7,899 nucleotides of DNA from CAYJEQ01 sp964370185 (GTDB taxonomy: Bacteria > Bacillota > Clostridia > Oscillospirales > Ruminococcaceae): positions 1 through 7,899 of the forward strand of contig CAYJIJ010000086.1 in assembly GCA_964370185.1 (NCBI GenBank). The letters are read 5' to 3'. The position numbers and the translations under genes are program-made. Below the pieces are notes generated by a model, which was not told the origin of the DNA, searched no databases, and saw only the letters and a program-made list of their open reading frames with translations. Of this stretch, positions 5,571 through 7,899 are shown piece by piece (positions within the stretch are counted from its first letter, which is position 1; each line of letters begins with the position of its first letter).

Positions 5571-5605
5571 ATGCCGTTCCCATACTGATTGTAAGGGAAC
5601 GGCAT
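5571..5605 (-). terminator. Intrinsic terminator of the metA/membrane-protein gene group
   Basis: ATGCCGTTCCC (5571-5581) and GGGAACGGCAT (5595-5605) form a perfect 11-bp stem with a 13-nt loop. Read on the minus strand, the stem is followed by TTTGTTTATTT. It lies 37 nt past the stop of the last minus-strand gene. On the plus strand the following AAAAATTTATT is a weaker T-run, so partial bidirectional action on the HEPN operon is possible. Confidence 0.8.
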
Positions 5606-5641
5606 AAAAATTTATTAAGCTATTTTTAAATAGTATTAAAC

Positions 5642-5911
5642 TCACTTAAAACGAGAAAATGTCTTTTTAAACTTCACAAAACTATGGGTGAAGAGAAGTA
5701 CTCCTATTACAAAATAAAATAGAGCGGATAAGGGGTTTGTATCAAACTGCAAAAAAACCATAAAAATAAAAAGCGCCATTACCGCAAGATAAAGCATCAC
5801 AAGAATAGTGGCGGCGGCATATCTTATATTCTTGGGGAATTTGCGGCTTTCGGCAGTTTCTGAAACGATACCGAAGAAAATCTCCATTACAAACTCTACT
5901 ATTAGCTCCAT
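5642..5911 (-). CDS. Small two-helix membrane protein, function unknown
   Basis: I do not recognise a named family. From the ATG at 5911 the protein has 89 residues: an amphipathic acidic N-terminus (MELIVEFVMEIFFGIVSE), a short basic segment (SRKFPKNIRY), two hydrophobic helices at about 31-54 and 60-78, and a basic tail (KFKKTFSRFK). Small membrane proteins of this layout are frequent in Clostridia. A GTG at 5923 would add four residues, but it overlaps the AAGGAG site (5923-5928), so the ATG 11 nt downstream of that site is preferred. It is the last gene before the terminator at 5571-5605 and follows the second paralogous membrane gene by 21 nt. The AAGGAG used here belongs to the duplicated 86-bp block described for the neighbours. 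Confidence 0.7.
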   Translation of the reverse strand: MELIVEFVMEIFFGIVSETAESRKFPKNIRYAAATILVMLYLAVMALFIFMVFLQFDTNPLSALFYFVIGVLLFTHSFVKFKKTFSRFK

Positions 5912-5921
5912 GGATATGACC

Positions 5922-6007
5922 ACTCCTTAATGTTAATTATCAGGGCAATTTTCCTCATTTTCTTCTTTAAGCCTTGCACTAAACTTCCGCTCCACCCAAA
6001 TGGAATA
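5922..6007. repeat. 86-bp direct repeat, copy A (end of paralogue 2 plus next RBS)
   Basis: This copy matches 6279-6364 with a single difference (T5991 against C6348), which changes GAG to GGG in the reading frame. It covers the last codons, the stop, the short gap and the AAGGAG site of the next gene. Offset between copies is 357 bp. Confidence 0.9.
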
Positions 6008-6271
6008 TACAATAGCTGGGACTACTGAGATGGCTAAAATAAGCATTTCGAGACTTAATACATCATCAAAGCCAGGATTTTTGTCGCCACCCATTAATAA
6101 AAAGCAAATAGAGGGGAGAGCGATCAAAATCCAAGTAACGCCCTCGTATTTTATGTACTGCTTCGTCCAAGGCTTATCTCTAAACTTTTTAGGAGCTCTC
6201 TTAGAAAAACCTAAAAGCCCCATCACACCTATGGCAATCCAAGCAATAGACAGGGGAATAAAAAAATCCAT
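5933..6271 (-). CDS. Small membrane protein, tandem paralogue 2
   Basis: A 112-residue protein of unknown function with three predicted membrane helices (about 3-22, 44-61 and 71-93). The basic conserved loop GFSKRAPKKFRDKPWTKQY (21-39) continues into IKY, and a charged C-terminal tail ends KEENEENCPDN. It is clearly related to the gene at 6290-6616: the loop differs at only a few positions and the last 17 residues are identical. The ATG at 6271 has AAGGAG 8 nt upstream. Position 89-92 reads YSIW followed by VERK, where the paralogue has VGRK. The central extramembrane segment (GGDKNPGFDDV) has diverged strongly, while the tail has not. The gene is part of a minus-strand run from metA to the terminator at 5571. 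I cannot assign a family; short membrane proteins with a role in immunity or transport accessory functions are possible but unproven. Confidence 0.82.
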   Translation of the reverse strand: MDFFIPLSIAWIAIGVMGLLGFSKRAPKKFRDKPWTKQYIKYEGVTWILIALPSICFLLMGGDKNPGFDDVLSLEMLILAISVVPAIVYSIWVERKFSARLKEENEENCPDN

Positions 6272-6278
6272 ATAAAAT

Positions 6279-6364
6279 ACTCCTTAATGTTAATTATCAG
6301 GGCAATTTTCCTCATTTTCTTCTTTAAGCCTTGCACTAAACTTCCGCCCCACCCAAATGGAATA
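6279..6364. repeat. 86-bp direct repeat, copy B (end of paralogue 1 plus next RBS)
   Basis: Partner of the copy at 5922-6007. Identity stops abruptly at 6364, beyond which the two paralogues differ by many substitutions. That boundary suggests a recent duplication or gene conversion limited to the 3' end. Confidence 0.9.
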
Positions 6365-6616
6365 GGGAAGTGCAGTGATTAATGCAAGGAAAAGAAAGCG
6401 CATACTATCACCAAAGTCGGTGGCTTCGGCGCCCACAACCGAAGCAAATAAAAGGTAGGGCAGGCCGAATATGATCCAAGTAAAGCTACTGTATTTTATG
6501 TACTGCTTTGTCCAAGGTTTGTTTTTGAACTTTTTAGGAGCAATTTTAGAAAATCCTAAAAGTCCTATTATTCCCCAGAGAAGCCAAATGAGTGATAAAG
6601 TAAATTGTGAATGCAT
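6290..6616 (-). CDS. Small membrane protein, tandem paralogue 1
   Basis: A 108-residue protein of unknown function, paralogous to the next gene downstream. It has three predicted membrane helices (about 5-22, 44-62 and 71-88), the conserved loop GFSKIAPKKFKNKPWTKQY (21-39) followed by IKY, and the tail RKFSARLKEENEENCPDN, identical to its neighbour. The middle outside-facing or inside-facing segment (VVGAEATDFGDSM) differs from the paralogue. The ATG at 6616 lies 7 nt after GGAGG. Only 56 nt separate it from the metA stop, and no terminator or strong promoter is seen in that gap, so it may be read through from metA. Translation spacing to the next gene is tight (18 nt), with the next AAGGAG placed right after this gene's TAA. 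Confidence 0.82.
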   Translation of the reverse strand: MHSQFTLSLIWLLWGIIGLLGFSKIAPKKFKNKPWTKQYIKYSSFTWIIFGLPYLLFASVVGAEATDFGDSMRFLFLALITALPYSIWVGRKFSARLKEENEENCPDN

Positions 6617-6672
6617 TATAAAACCTCCACACTAATAAATTTAGCATCTTTGACGCAGTAAAAAAGTTAAAA

Positions 6673-7596
6673 TTAGAGTGCGGGCATATTGTCGAGGTCA
6701 AATGGTGTGTCTTGATACACGAAGTAGTTCAGCCAGTTTGAAAATATTAAATTCGCATGGGAACGCCAGCTGTGATATGGTGGGTTTTTAGGGTCGTTAT
6801 CAATAAAATAATTGCAAGGAACATTTATATCAAGTCCTTTATCCACATCCCTAAAGTATTCCCTCGAAAGAGTACCAAGCTCATACTCGGAATGTCCTGT
6901 CACGAAAAACTGCCTGCCGTTTGTACTCGATACAATATAAACGCCAGCTTCCTTTGAAGTGGAGAGAAGCTCTAAACCGTCGGTGGATAGAATATCTTCC
7001 GCCTTTATTTCGGTATGACGGGAGTGCGGAGCTAAGAATATATCGTCAAACCCCCTTAGAAGTGGGTGGTTATAACTTAGTATATTATGCTTAAACACAC
7101 CGAACATTTTCTGAGGAAGCAAATACTTATTAATCCCATAATGGTAGTGAAGCCCTGCCTGTGCGCCCCAACAAATATGCAGGGTGGAATATACATTGCG
7201 CTTACTCCATTCCATAATGGAACAAAGTTCCTCCCAGTAATTAACCTTTTCAAATTCCATTGTTTCAACAGGAGCTCCGGTGATTATCAGTCCATCGTAG
7301 TGGTTGTCTTTTATATCCTCAAAAGTCTTGTAGAATTTTAAAAGATGCTCCTGAGAGGTGTTTTTAGATTTATGGGTGGACATATGTATCAAATCTATGG
7401 TCACCTGCAAGGGTGAATTTCCTAAAAGTCTGAGGAGTTGGGTTTCGGTTTCGATTTTTGTTGGCATCAAATTTAGTATAGCAATGTTTAGCGGACGGAT
7501 GTCTTGATGCTCAGCCCTGCTTTCAAACATTATAAAAATGTTCTCGTCGGAAAGAGTTTTTGCAGCGGGTAAATCATTTGGTATATTAATAGGCAT
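6673..7596 (-). CDS. metA: Homoserine O-acetyltransferase MetA (HTS family)
   Basis: MetA acylates homoserine as the first committed step from homoserine to methionine, in the cytoplasm. The protein has 307 residues and is collinear with Bacillus-type MetA. The start MPINIPNDLPAAKTL is typical of the family, the nucleophile Cys142 lies in HICWGAQAGL, and the catalytic partners His235 and Glu237 are in FVTGHSEYEL. Residue 111 is Glu (TGAPVE). In B. cereus MetA, Glu111 selects acetyl-CoA over succinyl-CoA, so acetylation is predicted even though such genes are often labelled succinyltransferase. The ATG at 7596 has GGAGG 7 nt upstream. The leader is only about 28 nt if the promoter at 7631-7660 is used, leaving no room for a SAM or T-box riboswitch. 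The membrane-protein genes follow on the same strand. Confidence 0.95.
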   Translation of the reverse strand: MPINIPNDLPAAKTLSDENIFIMFESRAEHQDIRPLNIAILNLMPTKIETETQLLRLLGNSPLQVTIDLIHMSTHKSKNTSQEHLLKFYKTFEDIKDNHYDGLIITGAPVETMEFEKVNYWEELCSIMEWSKRNVYSTLHICWGAQAGLHYHYGINKYLLPQKMFGVFKHNILSYNHPLLRGFDDIFLAPHSRHTEIKAEDILSTDGLELLSTSKEAGVYIVSSTNGRQFFVTGHSEYELGTLSREYFRDVDKGLDINVPCNYFIDNDPKNPPYHSWRSHANLIFSNWLNYFVYQDTPFDLDNMPAL

Positions 7597-7630
7597 GGGT
7601 TAACCTCCGAATATTTAAGATATTATACCT

Positions 7631-7660
7631 ATTATATATTAAAAGGGTTTTTAAAGGCAA
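7631..7660 (-). promoter_or_regulatory. Possible metA promoter
   Basis: On the minus strand TTGCCT (7660-7655) and TATAAT (7636-7631) are 18 nt apart. A second TATAAT at 7627-7622 has no good -35. The start would be near 7624, giving a leader of about 28 nt. The region is very AT-rich, so chance matches are likely. Confidence 0.4.
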
Positions 7661-7693
7661 TAGTTTTTAAAATAAAAAAAGATAAAAAAAGTG

Positions 7694-7722
7694 TTGACAT
7701 AGGCATCCCGTTGTGATAATAT
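7694..7722 (+). promoter_or_regulatory. Upstream rRNA-type promoter (P1)
   Basis: TTGACA (7694-7699), a 17-nt spacer and TAATAT (7717-7722), with TGA directly before the -10. An A-rich stretch upstream (about 7668-7690) resembles an UP element. The likely start is G7729. It faces right, away from metA, and lies 99 bp upstream of a second promoter of the same build. Confidence 0.8.
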
Positions 7723-7792
7723 AAATAAGCTGTCTCGAAAGAGCGGTGACAAAACAGAATAAAACTCAGCGAAAAAAGAAAGAAAAAAGTAG

Positions 7793-7821
7793 TTGACATA
7801 CACTTCGTTTTGTGATAGAAT
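7793..7821 (+). promoter_or_regulatory. Downstream rRNA-type promoter (P2)
   Basis: TTGACA (7793-7798), a 17-nt spacer and TAGAAT (7816-7821), again with a TGA extension of the -10. An A-rich tract (about 7771-7788) precedes the -35. The likely start is G7828. Together with the first promoter it forms the tandem pair typical of Firmicutes rRNA operons. Confidence 0.85.
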
Positions 7822-7827
7822 ATAAAA

Positions 7828-7899
7828 GCTTCACCTGTTGAAGCAACTTGGACCTTGAAAACCGAACAACATTAAAAAATAGCTTAGAATAAACTAAGC
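7828..7899 (+). promoter_or_regulatory. Leader of a probable rRNA operon (16S gene beyond the window)
   Basis: The transcript would begin with a hairpin GCTTCA-CCTGT-TGAAGC (7828-7844), then GGACCTTGAAAACCGAAC (7851-7868). That is close to the TTTGAAAACTGAAC boxA-like element found before 16S rRNA in Firmicutes. A second inverted repeat GCTTAG-AATAAA-CTAAGC ends at 7899. No mature rRNA sequence is present, so the identity of the operon is inferred from the leader. The 7597-7899 stretch holds no protein gene. Confidence 0.72.

Noticed and set aside
7077..7341. Open frames on either strand inside metA
   Set aside because: They overlap the catalytic-cysteine region of MetA and are shadows of that gene.
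7631..7693. SAM or T-box riboswitch upstream of metA
   Set aside because: The likely leader is only about 28 nt and AT-rich, with no room for or trace of either fold.

Overview
The window looks like a chromosomal segment of a low-GC Gram-positive bacterium of the class Clostridia (Firmicutes), plausibly from the Ruminococcaceae/Oscillospiraceae side. The evidence is the rimP-nusA-rnpM-ylxQ-infB gene order with a short Gram-positive-type NusA, strong AGGAGG-type ribosome binding sites, sigma-A type promoters with TGn extensions, AT-rich intergenic DNA, a Firmicutes-type DUF1292 gene and a 6S RNA placed next to the YrvM/TcdA gene as in Bacillus subtilis. This is inferred from gene content only; no database was searched.

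Left part (1-2816, minus strand): the transcription/translation operon rimP, nusA, rnpM (ylxR), ylxQ and the first 182 codons of infB, which runs off the left edge inside a 42-bp tandem repeat. The genes are tightly coupled (TAATG and GTGA overlaps). An extended -10 promoter and a leader hairpin followed by a U-rich stretch precede rimP. A divergent promoter with a 17-bp palindrome in its leader drives a DUF1292 gene on the plus strand (3037-3339).

Middle part (3390-5640, plus strand): a 6S RNA of about 190 nt, three small hairpin repeats and a perfect 11-bp hairpin, then tcdA (t6A37 dehydratase), followed closely by a degenerate nucleotidyltransferase (MNT-like) gene and a HEPN gene that overlap by 8 nt. 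After these comes a 284-base stretch with no gene, filled with short GC(GAA)GC-type hairpins and ending in a terminator for the minus strand.

Right part (5642-7899): on the minus strand, metA (predicted homoserine O-acetyltransferase) followed by three small membrane-protein genes. Two of these are tandem paralogues whose 3' ends, through the next ribosome binding site, are almost identical. To the right of metA, facing rightwards, are two near-consensus tandem promoters and a leader with a 'CTTGAAAACCGAAC' element, the usual entrance to an rRNA operon. The 16S gene itself would lie just outside the window.

Most of the window is housekeeping. The less explained parts are the degenerate MNT/HEPN pair behind a tRNA-modifying enzyme, the hairpin repeats that show a compensatory base change, and the tandem membrane-protein paralogues with a homogenised tail.
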